This document shows, piece by piece, positions 35,610-43,209 of a DNA stretch of 64,000 nt (position 1 is the stretch's first letter; each line of letters starts with the position of its first letter). The notes below the pieces were generated by a model. The model saw nothing but the letters and a program-made list of their open reading frames with translations. It was not told the origin of the DNA and searched no databases. A program made the position numbers and the translations under genes. Location of the stretch: positions 7,576 through 71,575 of the forward strand of contig CAZJDB010000081.1 in assembly GCA_964544695.1 (NCBI GenBank), in the 5' to 3' direction. This DNA comes from Dinghuibacter sp964544695 (GTDB lineage: Bacteria > Bacteroidota > Bacteroidia > Chitinophagales > Chitinophagaceae).

Positions 35610-35621
35610 CCACTATAGTGG
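35610..35621. promoter_or_regulatory. 12-bp palindrome, candidate operator of the sulfur operon
   Basis: CCACTATAGTGG is a perfect palindrome lying just upstream of the -7 box, where a bound repressor would block polymerase. The sequence resembles Rrf2-type sites (CymR/IscR-like) that answer to cysteine or Fe-S status; this assignment is an inference. Confidence 0.45.
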
Positions 35622-35646
35622 TAGACTAAACAGGGGAAAATATTTG

Positions 35647-36171
35647 TCAGAGACCAAGATACACATCCAGCAATCCCTCGGGCAGGGTCACGTACAATCG
35701 TTTACCCCCGTCGTCTATCTTTTCGAGTGTCTTTTCATGCAGGGGGATCAGTACTTCCTTTTGCCGGATGATAACTTTACACAATACCTGCATCGGCTGC
35801 TCGATCACTTCCACGATCTCTCCCAGGTCTTCGGCTCCATCGATCAAATGATAACCCAGGTAAGAAATGGGCGTTGCTTTGCCTGCGGTCCTGGAAAAAT
35901 CCGATTCCTGCAGCCAGACCTCCTTATGAGTAAGGAGTTTTGCCTGTTCCCGGGTACTCACGCCTTCCAGGGTCAGGAATGCCTCCTGGGGTCCTTTGAT
36001 TCTGATTTGCGCTACGAAATAAGGAAGGAAGCTTTCCGGGCGATCCGGAAGGAATATGACGGTAAGGTCTTGCAAACCGCGGGCATCACCCAGGCTGTGC
36101 TTCAGGAGCAACTCTCCTTTCAGGCCGTGGGTGGCCACCAGTCGTCCTACGCTGAAATACTGAGTACTCAT
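35647..36171 (-). CDS. rimM: 16S rRNA processing protein RimM
   Basis: 174 residues from MSTQYFSVGRLVATHGLKGELL; the frame open to 36354 would overlap rpsP. N-terminal RimM barrel and C-terminal PRC-barrel (SYLGYHLIDGAEDLGEIVEVIE, IPLHEKTLEKID). It helps 30S maturation by binding S19. Downstream of rpsP but separated from it by a terminator-like hairpin. Confidence 0.94.
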   Translation of the reverse strand: MSTQYFSVGRLVATHGLKGELLLKHSLGDARGLQDLTVIFLPDRPESFLPYFVAQIRIKGPQEAFLTLEGVSTREQAKLLTHKEVWLQESDFSRTAGKATPISYLGYHLIDGAEDLGEIVEVIEQPMQVLCKVIIRQKEVLIPLHEKTLEKIDDGGKRLYVTLPEGLLDVYLGL

Positions 36172-36190
36172 ATGTAGTTGGCGCGCGAGC

Positions 36191-36220
36191 AAAAAAAGGG
36201 CCTCCCACGCGGAGAGGCCC
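36191..36220 (-). terminator. Terminator or attenuator between rpsP and rimM
   Basis: GGGCCTC (36198-36204) pairs with GAGGCCC (36214-36220); on minus a run of seven T follows (36197-36191). It probably lowers rimM transcription relative to rpsP. Confidence 0.8.
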
Positions 36221-36244
36221 GTAATAACGTAATGCGCTAAAAGG

Positions 36245-36727
36245 TTATTCTTCTCCGCTCTTGGCCTCATGGTGTTCGCCACCTCCGCCACCGGGAGCTT
36301 CGTGATCATGGGGCTTCGTGCGCCTGATGATCGGCTGGTGCCTTTTCTGGGCACGGTGGTTGCGGTGGTCGTCCTGCCTGATCTTCATTTTGCCCTCATG
36401 CTCTTCATGCCATTTCTGGAACTTGGTCATGGCGGTCGCTTCGTCGAAAAGGCCGAGTTTTACCCCCCTCAACAGGTGCTTCAGATAAAGCACGCCTTTG
36501 AAGGATAAGATTTTGCGGACAGTGTCGGTCGGCTGGGCGCCTTTGTGGAGCCAATCCAAGGCTCTTTGGCGGTCCAATTGAATGGAGGCAGGAACGGTCA
36601 GGGGGTTGTAGGTCCCGAGTTTCTGGATGAACTTCCCGTCTCGTGGAGCGCGGGCATCGGCCACTACAATAAAGTAGAAGGGTCTCTTCTTAGACCCGTG
36701 GCGCTGGAGTCTGATTTTAACTGGCAT
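36245..36727 (-). CDS. rpsP: Ribosomal protein S16 with C-terminal extension
   Basis: 160 residues, about twice the usual 80-90. MPVKIRLQRHGSKKRPFYFIVVADARAPRDGKFIQKLG begins the S16 core (1-82). Residues 83-160 are an extra tail rich in Lys, His, Arg, Glu and Gly (EEHEGKMKIRQDDHRNHR, GGGGEHHEAKSGEE), a type of extension seen in Bacteroidetes S16. Own promoter at 36778-36810. Confidence 0.95.
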   Translation of the reverse strand: MPVKIRLQRHGSKKRPFYFIVVADARAPRDGKFIQKLGTYNPLTVPASIQLDRQRALDWLHKGAQPTDTVRKILSFKGVLYLKHLLRGVKLGLFDEATAMTKFQKWHEEHEGKMKIRQDDHRNHRAQKRHQPIIRRTKPHDHEAPGGGGGEHHEAKSGEE

Positions 36728-36777
36728 CTTAAATAGAAATTTAAATGCTTGAATGAATAATTTTTTCCTAGGGATTG

Positions 36778-36810
36778 CAAAGGTAATATAATCGATTTTA
36801 ATTTTTCCAA
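36778..36810 (-). promoter_or_regulatory. Promoter of rpsP
   Basis: On minus, TTGG (36810-36807) and TACCTTTG (36785-36778) match -33 and -7 boxes with 21 bases between. The -7 box is 50 bases before the ATG, leaving an AT-rich leader of about 40 bases. Confidence 0.6.
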
Positions 36811-36831
36811 GCCCCGGAGGTTAAATTTTAA

Positions 36832-38154
36832 CTAGGCCTTTCTGAGCATACCCGACCTCCCCATGGGCATTTTATTCATGGTTTTCATCATTTGCCGCAT
36901 CTGGTCGAATTGCTTCATAAACTGTTGCACGTCCGTGAGTTCCTTACCAGCTCCCCGGGCGATTCTCTTCCTTCGGCTCAGGTCTATGGAGTCAGGGTTT
37001 GCGCGTTCAAAGGGGGTCATTGAATTGATCATGGCCTCTATGCCCTTGAAGGCGTCATCACTGATATCCAGGTCTTTTATAGCCTTTCCGGCCCCCGGGA
37101 TCATTCCCAGCAGGTCCTTTATATTACCCATTTTCTTAATCTGTTCCAGTTGCTGCTTGAAATCGGCGAAATCGAACTGGTTTTTCCTGATTTTCTTTTC
37201 CAGCCTGGCCGACTGCTCGGCATCGAATTGCTCCTGGGCCTTTTCGACCAGGGTGGTTATATCCCCCATGCCCAGGATACGTTGGGCCATACGGTCGGGG
37301 TGGAATACGTCCAGGGTATCCAGCTTTTCCCCGCTACTGACAAAGCTGATAGGCTTGTTGACCATGTACCGGATTGACAACGCCGCTCCACCCCGGGTGT
37401 CCCCGTCCAGCTTGGTCAGCACCACGCCATTGAAATTCAGGCGGTCGTTGAAAGCCTTGGCGGTATTCACCGCATCCTGGCCCGTCATGGAATCCACCAC
37501 AAAGAGGATTTCCTGGGGCTGTACGGCGGCCTTGATCGCGGCCACTTCGGCCATCATGGCTTCATCCACCGCCAGGCGTCCGGCGGTGTCTATAATCAAT
37601 ACATTCTTGTTCTTGGATTTTGCCTCTGCCAGGGCATTCCGGGCAATCTGTACGGCATCCCTGGATTCGGGTTCGCTGTACACGTCTACCCCGATCTGTT
37701 CTCCCAGCACCTTCAATTGATCGACTGCAGCGGGACGGTATATGTCCGCAGCCACGAGGAGAGGAGACTTGCCCTTTTTGGATTTCAGGTAATTGGCCAG
37801 CTTTCCGCTAAATGTGGTCTTACCAGACCCCTGTAATCCGGCAATCAGGATAATGGTCGGGTTGCCATTCAGAGACAGTTCCGACGCTTGTCCGCCCATG
37901 AGGTCCGCGAGCTCGTCCTTCACGATCTTGACCATGAGCTGGCCCGGGGAAATGGCATTCAGCACCTTTTCCCCCATGGCTTTGTCCTTAACCTTGTCGG
38001 TAAATTCTTTGGCGATCTTGTAGTTGACATCCGCATCCACCAAGGCTTTGCGGATTTCCTTGACGGTGGCTGCGACGTTTAGCTCGGTGATCCTGCCTTG
38101 ACCTTTGACCTGCTTGAACGCAGTCTCTAACCTTTCACTTAAACTCTCGAACAT
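36832..38154 (-). CDS. ffh: Signal recognition particle protein Ffh
   Basis: 440 residues. N domain, then the G domain with GLQGSGKTT (106-114), DTAGR and TKLDGDTRGG, and a methionine-rich M domain ending MRQMMKTMNKMPMGRSGMLRKA that binds 4.5S RNA and signal sequences. Targets nascent membrane proteins to FtsY. Confidence 0.97.
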   Translation of the reverse strand: MFESLSERLETAFKQVKGQGRITELNVAATVKEIRKALVDADVNYKIAKEFTDKVKDKAMGEKVLNAISPGQLMVKIVKDELADLMGGQASELSLNGNPTIILIAGLQGSGKTTFSGKLANYLKSKKGKSPLLVAADIYRPAAVDQLKVLGEQIGVDVYSEPESRDAVQIARNALAEAKSKNKNVLIIDTAGRLAVDEAMMAEVAAIKAAVQPQEILFVVDSMTGQDAVNTAKAFNDRLNFNGVVLTKLDGDTRGGAALSIRYMVNKPISFVSSGEKLDTLDVFHPDRMAQRILGMGDITTLVEKAQEQFDAEQSARLEKKIRKNQFDFADFKQQLEQIKKMGNIKDLLGMIPGAGKAIKDLDISDDAFKGIEAMINSMTPFERANPDSIDLSRRKRIARGAGKELTDVQQFMKQFDQMRQMMKTMNKMPMGRSGMLRKA

Positions 38155-38161
38155 AGGACTG

Positions 38162-38169
38162 CAAATATA
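38162..38169 (-). promoter_or_regulatory. -7 box 7 bases before the ffh start
   Basis: TATATTTG on minus, then CAGTCCT, then ATG. A full TAnnTTTG match; use would give a leaderless ffh mRNA. Confidence 0.45.
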
Positions 38170-38171
38170 AG

Positions 38172-38222
38172 CCTTGGTGGGGACCTACGGTCCGCCGCTT
38201 GCGCGGCCCCTAAGCGCCAAGG
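38172..38222. repeat. Compact double-hairpin element at the rpoD 3' end
   Basis: Hairpins GGACC-TAC-GGTCC (38181-38193) and GCCGC-TTGC-GCGGC (38194-38207) sit inside an outer CCTTGG (38172-38177) / CCAAGG (38217-38222). The outer right arm overlaps the last codons of rpoD. Same design as 3125-3179 with a different sequence. Confidence 0.55.
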
Positions 38223-39079
38223 TAATTTCGGAGGAGACGGCATCTGGAGTTAGAGCGTAACTTATTGATTGCCTTATCCTTAATTTGCCGAACGCGTTCC
38301 CGTGTCAGGTTGAACTTTTCCCCGATGTCTTCCAGGCTCATGGGGTGATCGACCCCGATGCCGAAGAAATAACGGATGACCTCCTTTTGACGGTCAGTCA
38401 GGGTTTGGAGTGACCTGGTGATTTCGGTCCTAAGGGATTCGTCGTGTTCTATGGCTGCATCGGCGGATTCCGCATTTGGATTCTCAAGTACGTCGATCAG
38501 TGTATTGTCTTCCCCTTCCGCGAAAGGGGCATCCATGCTGACGTGGCGGGCCGCAACACCCAGGGTGGCTGCGACTTCATCGGTATCCATTTCCAGTACT
38601 TCCGCCAATTCTTCCGGGGAAGGTTCGCGTTCGTATTCCTGTTCAAGACTAGAGAAAGCTTTATTGATCCGGTTGGTCAACCCGACTTTGTTTAGGGGCA
38701 GGCGTACGATACGGCTTTGTTCGGCAAGTGCCTGGAGTATGCTTTGGCGTATCCACCACACGGCGTAGGAAATGAATTTAAAGCCCCTGGTTTCATCGAA
38801 GCGCTGGGCAGCCTTGATAAGTCCAAGATTTCCCTCATTGATGAGATCGGATAGGGATAAGCCTTGATTTTGGTACTGCTTGGCCACAGATACGACAAAT
38901 CTGAGGTTAGCTTTGGTAAGACGTTCCAGGGCAGCCTGATCACCTTGCTTTATCCTGACGGCTAGCTTTACTTCATCTTCAGGAGCCAGCAATTCAACTT
39001 TGCCGATCTCCTGCAAATATTTTTCGAGGCTCTGAGACTCGCGGTTAGTAATAGATTTGGTGATCTTGAGTTGACGCAT
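38210..39079 (-). CDS. rpoD: Primary-type RNA polymerase sigma factor (sigma-70/RpoD)
   Basis: 289 residues from MRQLKITKSITNRESQSLEKYLQEIGKVELL, the standard start of Bacteroidetes RpoD; an ATG two codons upstream is also possible. Region 1.2, region 2 (LSDLINEGNLGLIKAAQRFDETRGFKFISYAVWWIRQSI), region 3 and region 4.2 (TRERVRQIKDKAINKLR) are complete; region 1.1 is absent. It reads the TTTG/TAnnTTTG promoters of this phylum. Confidence 0.96.
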   Translation of the reverse strand: MRQLKITKSITNRESQSLEKYLQEIGKVELLAPEDEVKLAVRIKQGDQAALERLTKANLRFVVSVAKQYQNQGLSLSDLINEGNLGLIKAAQRFDETRGFKFISYAVWWIRQSILQALAEQSRIVRLPLNKVGLTNRINKAFSSLEQEYEREPSPEELAEVLEMDTDEVAATLGVAARHVSMDAPFAEGEDNTLIDVLENPNAESADAAIEHDESLRTEITRSLQTLTDRQKEVIRYFFGIGVDHPMSLEDIGEKFNLTRERVRQIKDKAINKLRSNSRCRLLRNYLGA

Positions 39080-39196
39080 GCTCATATTATAGGGTGTTTT
39101 GGCATTGAGGGAGGAAAGAAAAGGGGCACGATCACATGGTCACAACTCGGCTAAATCGTAAGCAAAAACAGTCAATTGCAGTGAGTATTTCCATAG

Positions 39197-39228
39197 AAAA
39201 GTTAAATAGATTTATAATACAAGCCAAA
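39197..39228 (-). promoter_or_regulatory. Candidate rpoD promoter
   Basis: TTTG (39228-39225) and TAACTTTT (39204-39197) on minus, 20 bases apart, about 118 bases before the rpoD start. The remaining part of the 39086-39386 gap (about 300 bases) is AT-rich with no other recognisable feature besides the promoter at 39323. Confidence 0.4.
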
Positions 39229-39322
39229 AAAATGTTGGGGCGGGATTTGCATCCGTAATTACACCTACCCGGAAGTGGTATGTTTACCCCCAGCTCAAGC
39301 CTGGAAATACTTTCAAAAAAAT

Positions 39323-39352
39323 TTTGAAGTGATTATTTATTTCCTATTATTG
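39323..39352 (+). promoter_or_regulatory. Candidate promoter of the START-like gene
   Basis: TTTG (39323-39326), 18 bases, TATTATTG (39345-39352; one base off TAnnTTTG), 34 bases before the ATG, which is preceded by AAGGA. Confidence 0.45.
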
Positions 39353-39386
39353 CAGACAACGAATCTCGGGATTAACTTATGAAGGA

Positions 39387-39767
39387 ATGAGCAAAAAGGT
39401 ACAATATACGCTGGAGTATCCAGTCAGGTGTTCACCTACCATCTTATACGAATTTCTTTCTACTCCTGCCGGGCTTCAGGAATGGTTTGCAGACAAGGTT
39501 GACGAACGGGAAGGCATGTTTAGTTTCTCATGGAACGGTTCCGTGGAAAGGGCTCAAGTGATCGAAACGGAATTGGACAAATTCATACGTTTCCATTGGC
39601 TTACCGCACCTGCAGATGAATTCTTCGAATTCCGCATTGAAAAGTCAGAAGTGACCAATCAGACTATATTGGTTATCAAAGATTTCGCAGAGAAAAAGGA
39701 AGTGGCTGACCAAAGCCAGCTTTGGGAATACCAGGTCAAAGACCTCTTTCACCGACTGGGTAACTGA
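39387..39767 (+). CDS. START-like/SRPBCC domain protein
   Basis: 126 residues. MSKKVQYTLEYPVRCSPTILYEFLSTPAGLQEWFADKV is the start of an AHSA1/SRPBCC helix-grip fold, and the rest (FSFSWNGSVERAQVIETELDKFIRFHW, C-terminal helix LWEYQVKDLFHRLGN) completes it. This family is widespread in Bacteroidetes as a single small protein; ligand and role are unknown. Its last 32 bases overlap the convergent gene. Confidence 0.85.
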   Translation: MSKKVQYTLEYPVRCSPTILYEFLSTPAGLQEWFADKVDEREGMFSFSWNGSVERAQVIETELDKFIRFHWLTAPADEFFEFRIEKSEVTNQTILVIKDFAEKKEVADQSQLWEYQVKDLFHRLGN

Positions 39768-40311
39768 CCCATGTCATGATCTCCCTGAAACCCGCTTCCA
39801 GTAAGTCATACACATTATCCCACTGATTCAGGGGAATAGTCATGGCCACCTTAAAATAGGCCGGCATTTCCGCGTTGAACGGCGATCCTACGTATCCTTC
39901 TCCGTGTACGGTGTGGATCCATTCATCGTCCGAAATAGCCAGCCGCCAGGGCGAACCCAGCGACAAAAGAATCTTCGGAGCATATTGTTCCCGGTACCGT
40001 CCCTTCAAGTGCAGGAAAAGAGCAAAATAATGTCCCCACCAAAAAAACGTTCGGACCGCAAACGCATGTTCCTGTTCCCAGGAAGCCGGATAATCCAGGA
40101 TCATGTAAGGCAGCCCCTCGTAATTTTCCCCCCTGGTCAGTTTGGGAAAGCGGTCCCCAAACGGAGCATGAAGCGCCAGGGTCCTATATCGTTCGGCCAT
40201 GTCTCCCAGCAGGGCGGCGACCTTATCCATCACCGAACGTTTGGTTAAAATCCAGCGCGGATCCAGCACAAGGGCGGTTTCCTCTGGTGAAAGGCTTATT
40301 TTTGCATGCAT
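39736..40311 (-). CDS. Conserved-looking protein of unknown function
   Basis: 191 residues from MHAKISLSPEETALVLDPRWILTKRSVMDKV. No domain recognised. It is rich in aromatic residues (AFAVRTFFWWGHYFALFLHLKG; WEQEHAF; WIHTVHGEGYVG) and reads as a soluble globular protein without signal peptide. Codon use is like its neighbours. It lies head-to-head with the LptF/LptG gene (22-base gap) and tail-to-tail with the START-like gene, overlapping it. The longer frame to 40692 lies opposite the permease and is not supported. Confidence 0.75.
   Translation of the reverse strand: MHAKISLSPEETALVLDPRWILTKRSVMDKVAALLGDMAERYRTLALHAPFGDRFPKLTRGENYEGLPYMILDYPASWEQEHAFAVRTFFWWGHYFALFLHLKGRYREQYAPKILLSLGSPWRLAISDDEWIHTVHGEGYVGSPFNAEMPAYFKVAMTIPLNQWDNVYDLLEAGFREIMTWVSYPVGERGL
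40297..40304 (+). promoter_or_regulatory. -7 box ahead of the LptF/LptG gene
   Basis: TATTTTTG, 29 bases before the GTG start and inside the first codons of the divergent gene. No good -33 box seen. Confidence 0.35.
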
Positions 40312-40333
40312 CGTTTTAAAGGTAGGCAGAAAC

Positions 40334-41752
40334 GTGATCAAAAAACTCGACCGGCTCATCATAAAGGCTTTCATAGGACCTTTCTTCATTACTTTCCTGA
40401 TAGCCCTGTTCATCCTGGTGATGCAGTTCTTCTGGAAGTACATCGATGATTTGGTTGGAAAGGGACTCGATACGGGAACGCTCCTGGAGCTAACGGGCCT
40501 GGTGACCACCACCTGGGTGCCCATTGCACTTCCCCTGGCCATACTCTTATCTTCCATCATGTGTTTCGGCAACCTTGGAGAAAGCTTCGAGTTGGTAGCG
40601 ATCAAATCAGCGGGCATTCCTTTGCTTCGCTTCATGCGACCCCTGCTGTTTATTTCGGGCCTCCTGTGCCTGCTGGCCTTCCAGTTTGCCAATTATGTTA
40701 TCCCGGTGGCCAACCTCAAATTCCAAACCCTTCTACAGGATGTATCCGTGAAAAAACCCGCATTCGATATCAAGGAAGGCGTATTCTACAACAAGATCCC
40801 GGGATATACCCTTAAGATCAGCACTAAAGATAAAACGGGTACCCGTATTGGAGGTGTCCTGATCTTCGAACAGGGGAACCTCCTCCAGGACAACATGATC
40901 AGCGCCGAAAACGGACTGATGACCCTGTCATCCGATCAGCGGTCCCTTGATTTCAAGCTCATGAATGGTCAATACTATGAGGAAAAAGGGCCACGCTATA
41001 GCACCGCAACCAATTTCATTCGCATGCGATTCAAGGATTACACCAAGCACCTCGACCTGAGTGCGCTGCAATTCAACCGGACCGCTGACAGCACCTACAA
41101 GAACAGCGCTCCCATGCTGAGTGAAAGACAGTTGACCATCTGGATCGATTCCCTGCGCAATCAGGCCAGGGAGTACATGCAAAACAGCTACCGGGGCATC
41201 CGGGGCTACCTGCACTTCGACCGGATACACGATACCGCCTGGAAGCATGCGAAGATGGCCCCCGCGCATTGGTTACCCGATTCCCTCAATGCCAACAATT
41301 CCCAAAGGGCCCAACAAATGGTACAAGGCCTGAGGAACCAGGTGGACATACAGCTATTGGAATTTCAGGGCCAGGAGACCAATATCCTGAACTACCAGGT
41401 GGAACGCCAAAGGAAATACTCCCTGAGTTTCGCCTGTCTGGTCCTCTTCATGATCGGGGCTCCCCTGGGCTCTATTATCCGGAAAGGCGGATTGGGCATG
41501 CCCCTGGTTTGCGCGGTTATCTTCTTCGTTATCTTCCACCTCCTCAACACTTTTGGTGAGAAATTCGCCAAGGCAGGCACCCTTTCTCCCTTTGTGGGCA
41601 TGTGGCTTTCCGTACTGGTCATGCTTCCCATAGGTATGTTCCTGACCTATAAAGCCATGAAGGATTCACAGCTCTTCAGCAAGGAATTCTATTTCCGGTC
41701 CCTCAACGCGGTCCGTGCGGCTTGGGTGCGTTTCCGCTCCCCAAGGACCTAA
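40334..41752 (+). CDS. LptF/LptG family permease (YjgP/YjgQ)
   Basis: 472 residues with GTG start (VIKKLDRLIIKAFIGPFFITF); upstream in-frame codons belong to the antisense gene's start region. N-terminal three membrane helices, a periplasmic beta-jellyroll (about 130-370) and three C-terminal helices (LSFACLVLFMIGAPLGSIIRKGGLG). It carries lipopolysaccharide from the inner membrane to the Lpt bridge, powered by LptB. The periplasmic part is longer than in E. coli LptF/G. Confidence 0.9.
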   Translation: MIKKLDRLIIKAFIGPFFITFLIALFILVMQFFWKYIDDLVGKGLDTGTLLELTGLVTTTWVPIALPLAILLSSIMCFGNLGESFELVAIKSAGIPLLRFMRPLLFISGLLCLLAFQFANYVIPVANLKFQTLLQDVSVKKPAFDIKEGVFYNKIPGYTLKISTKDKTGTRIGGVLIFEQGNLLQDNMISAENGLMTLSSDQRSLDFKLMNGQYYEEKGPRYSTATNFIRMRFKDYTKHLDLSALQFNRTADSTYKNSAPMLSERQLTIWIDSLRNQAREYMQNSYRGIRGYLHFDRIHDTAWKHAKMAPAHWLPDSLNANNSQRAQQMVQGLRNQVDIQLLEFQGQETNILNYQVERQRKYSLSFACLVLFMIGAPLGSIIRKGGLGMPLVCAVIFFVIFHLLNTFGEKFAKAGTLSPFVGMWLSVLVMLPIGMFLTYKAMKDSQLFSKEFYFRSLNAVRAAWVRFRSPRT

Positions 41753-41754
41753 AT

Positions 41755-41785
41755 TTTGTATATTATTCGGAATATTTTAGATTTA
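41755..41785 (+). promoter_or_regulatory. Promoter of the lrp-like gene
   Basis: TTTG (41755-41758), 19 bases, TAGATTTA (41778-41785; one base off TAnnTTTG). The first palindrome (41764-41774) lies between the boxes, and the second (41794-41804) at the expected transcript start. Confidence 0.55.
41764..41774. promoter_or_regulatory. Operator palindrome 1 (TATTC-n-GAATA)
   Basis: TATTCGGAATA: perfect 5+1+5 palindrome inside the promoter spacer. Its centre is exactly 30 bases from that of palindrome 2, about three helical turns, so a protein octamer or dimer pair could bind one face of the DNA. Likely bound by the Lrp protein encoded next. Confidence 0.6.
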
Positions 41786-41793
41786 CCAAATAA

Positions 41794-41804
41794 TATTCTG
41801 AATA
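41794..41804. promoter_or_regulatory. Operator palindrome 2 (TATTC-n-GAATA)
   Basis: TATTCTGAATA, ending 2 bases before the lrp ATG. Same arms as palindrome 1. Occupancy would hide the transcript start and start codon, fitting negative autoregulation. Confidence 0.6.
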
Positions 41805-41806
41805 TA

Positions 41807-42271
41807 ATGTACAATTTAGACGAAATTGACCTACGCATCCTGGACCTCCTACAGCCCGACGCGCGCATGTCCAATGCCGCCCTGGCCAAGGAATTGGGTA
41901 TGGCTCCTTCCGCCGTTTTGGAAAGGGTCCGCAAGCTGGAAACGAAAGGCGTCATTGAAGCATATCATACCCAGGTCAACCCCCTGGCCATCGATCGGAA
42001 GCTGCTGGCCTTTATTTTCATCAAGGACAGTTCCCCTCCCGGAGATACAAGGCTCTCCGAGCATCTGACCAACATCCCCGAAATCCAGGAATTGCACATC
42101 ATTGCAGGAGAGGATTGCCTCCTTGCCAAAGTCCGGACTACGGACGCCCAGTCCCTGATCACCCTGATGCGCGACAAGTTGGGAAAGATCGGGACCATCC
42201 AGTCCACCAAAACCACCATCGTTCTCCAAACCGTTAAGGAAAAGAACCTGCTCGTAATACCAAAGCCATGA
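41807..42271 (+). CDS. Lrp/AsnC family transcriptional regulator
   Basis: 154 residues from MYNLDEIDLRILDLLQPDARM. Winged helix-turn-helix (SNAALAKELGMAPSAVLERVRKLETKGVI, about 20-50) and a C-terminal RAM ligand-binding domain (about 70-145). The upstream in-frame ATG at 41756 would put the operators into the coding region and is rejected. It overlaps the EamA exporter by 4 bases (ATGA); a regulator-exporter pair of this kind often controls amino acid efflux. Confidence 0.93.
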   Translation: MYNLDEIDLRILDLLQPDARMSNAALAKELGMAPSAVLERVRKLETKGVIEAYHTQVNPLAIDRKLLAFIFIKDSSPPGDTRLSEHLTNIPEIQELHIIAGEDCLLAKVRTTDAQSLITLMRDKLGKIGTIQSTKTTIVLQTVKEKNLLVIPKP

Positions 42272-43203
42272 AATCAAGATTACCCCTGGCCGCCTACCTG
42301 GCCGTTTGCATCTTATGGGGATCCACCTACTTGGCCATCGCCCTGGCTGTCAGGACCCTTCCCCCCATTCTCATGATCGGCCTTCGTTTCACCATTGCCG
42401 GTACGATCCTGCTCATCTGGTGCCTGGCCAGGGGAGAGCGCCTGCCGCCGTGGAAAACCTTTTTGCACAGCGCCATCACAGGCTTCCTCCTTCTCTGCGT
42501 GGGGAACGGGGGATTATCCTGGTCGGAAGTCCGGATTGCCAGCGGTCTTGCCGCCATCATCCTTGCGGCCCTGCCCCTTTGGATGGTCATCCTCGACAAA
42601 CCTCACTGGCATGAAAATTTCTCCAACGCAAGGGTCATATCAGGACTCCTATTGGGTTTTGCCGGTGTCGTCTACCTGGTAACAGCCGGAGGCTCCTCCG
42701 TTCACTTCTCCCTGCACAATACCTCCCAGGTCAGCGCCCTCGTGGTCCTATTCGTTGGTTCCCTGAGCTGGGCGTGGGGATCCCTGTATTCAAAGCGGCA
42801 TTCCGTCCCGGGTTCCACCTTCATCAAAGGCAGCCTGCAAATGCTATCTGCGGGCGTGGTGCTCCTTCTCTTCAGCCTGTGCATCGGGAACTGGTCCCAC
42901 ATATCATGGGCAAGTGTAAGCCGCCAGTCCTGGGGAGGGTTGATTTACCTGATCATCTTCGGCTCCCTGGTGGGCTACGTCAGTTTCATCTATGTCCTGG
43001 ACGTTTGGCCCGCCGCCAGGGTAGGTACCTATGCCTACGTCAATCCCGTCGTCGCGGTATTCCTGGGATGGGCCATAGCAGGAGAGCCACTCAGCATTGG
43101 ACAGTTTATCGGGCTGTCCGTAATCCTGGCCGGGGTAATGCTGGTCAACAGCAAAGCGCTGAGCAAGGGAAGAATCCCTAATTTAGCAGCGCGAAAAACC
43201 TGA
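42268..43203 (+). CDS. EamA/DMT family transporter
   Basis: 311 residues, ten predicted membrane helices in two EamA halves. The start AAYLAVCILWGSTYLAIALAVRTLPP and later PVVAVFLGWAIAGEPLSIGQFIGLSVILAGV are typical of the YedA/RhaT-like group. It probably exports an amino acid or related metabolite under control of the coupled Lrp protein; the substrate cannot be told from sequence. Confidence 0.9.
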   Translation: MKSRLPLAAYLAVCILWGSTYLAIALAVRTLPPILMIGLRFTIAGTILLIWCLARGERLPPWKTFLHSAITGFLLLCVGNGGLSWSEVRIASGLAAIILAALPLWMVILDKPHWHENFSNARVISGLLLGFAGVVYLVTAGGSSVHFSLHNTSQVSALVVLFVGSLSWAWGSLYSKRHSVPGSTFIKGSLQMLSAGVVLLLFSLCIGNWSHISWASVSRQSWGGLIYLIIFGSLVGYVSFIYVLDVWPAARVGTYAYVNPVVAVFLGWAIAGEPLSIGQFIGLSVILAGVMLVNSKALSKGRIPNLAARKT

Positions 43204-43209
43204 AACAGC

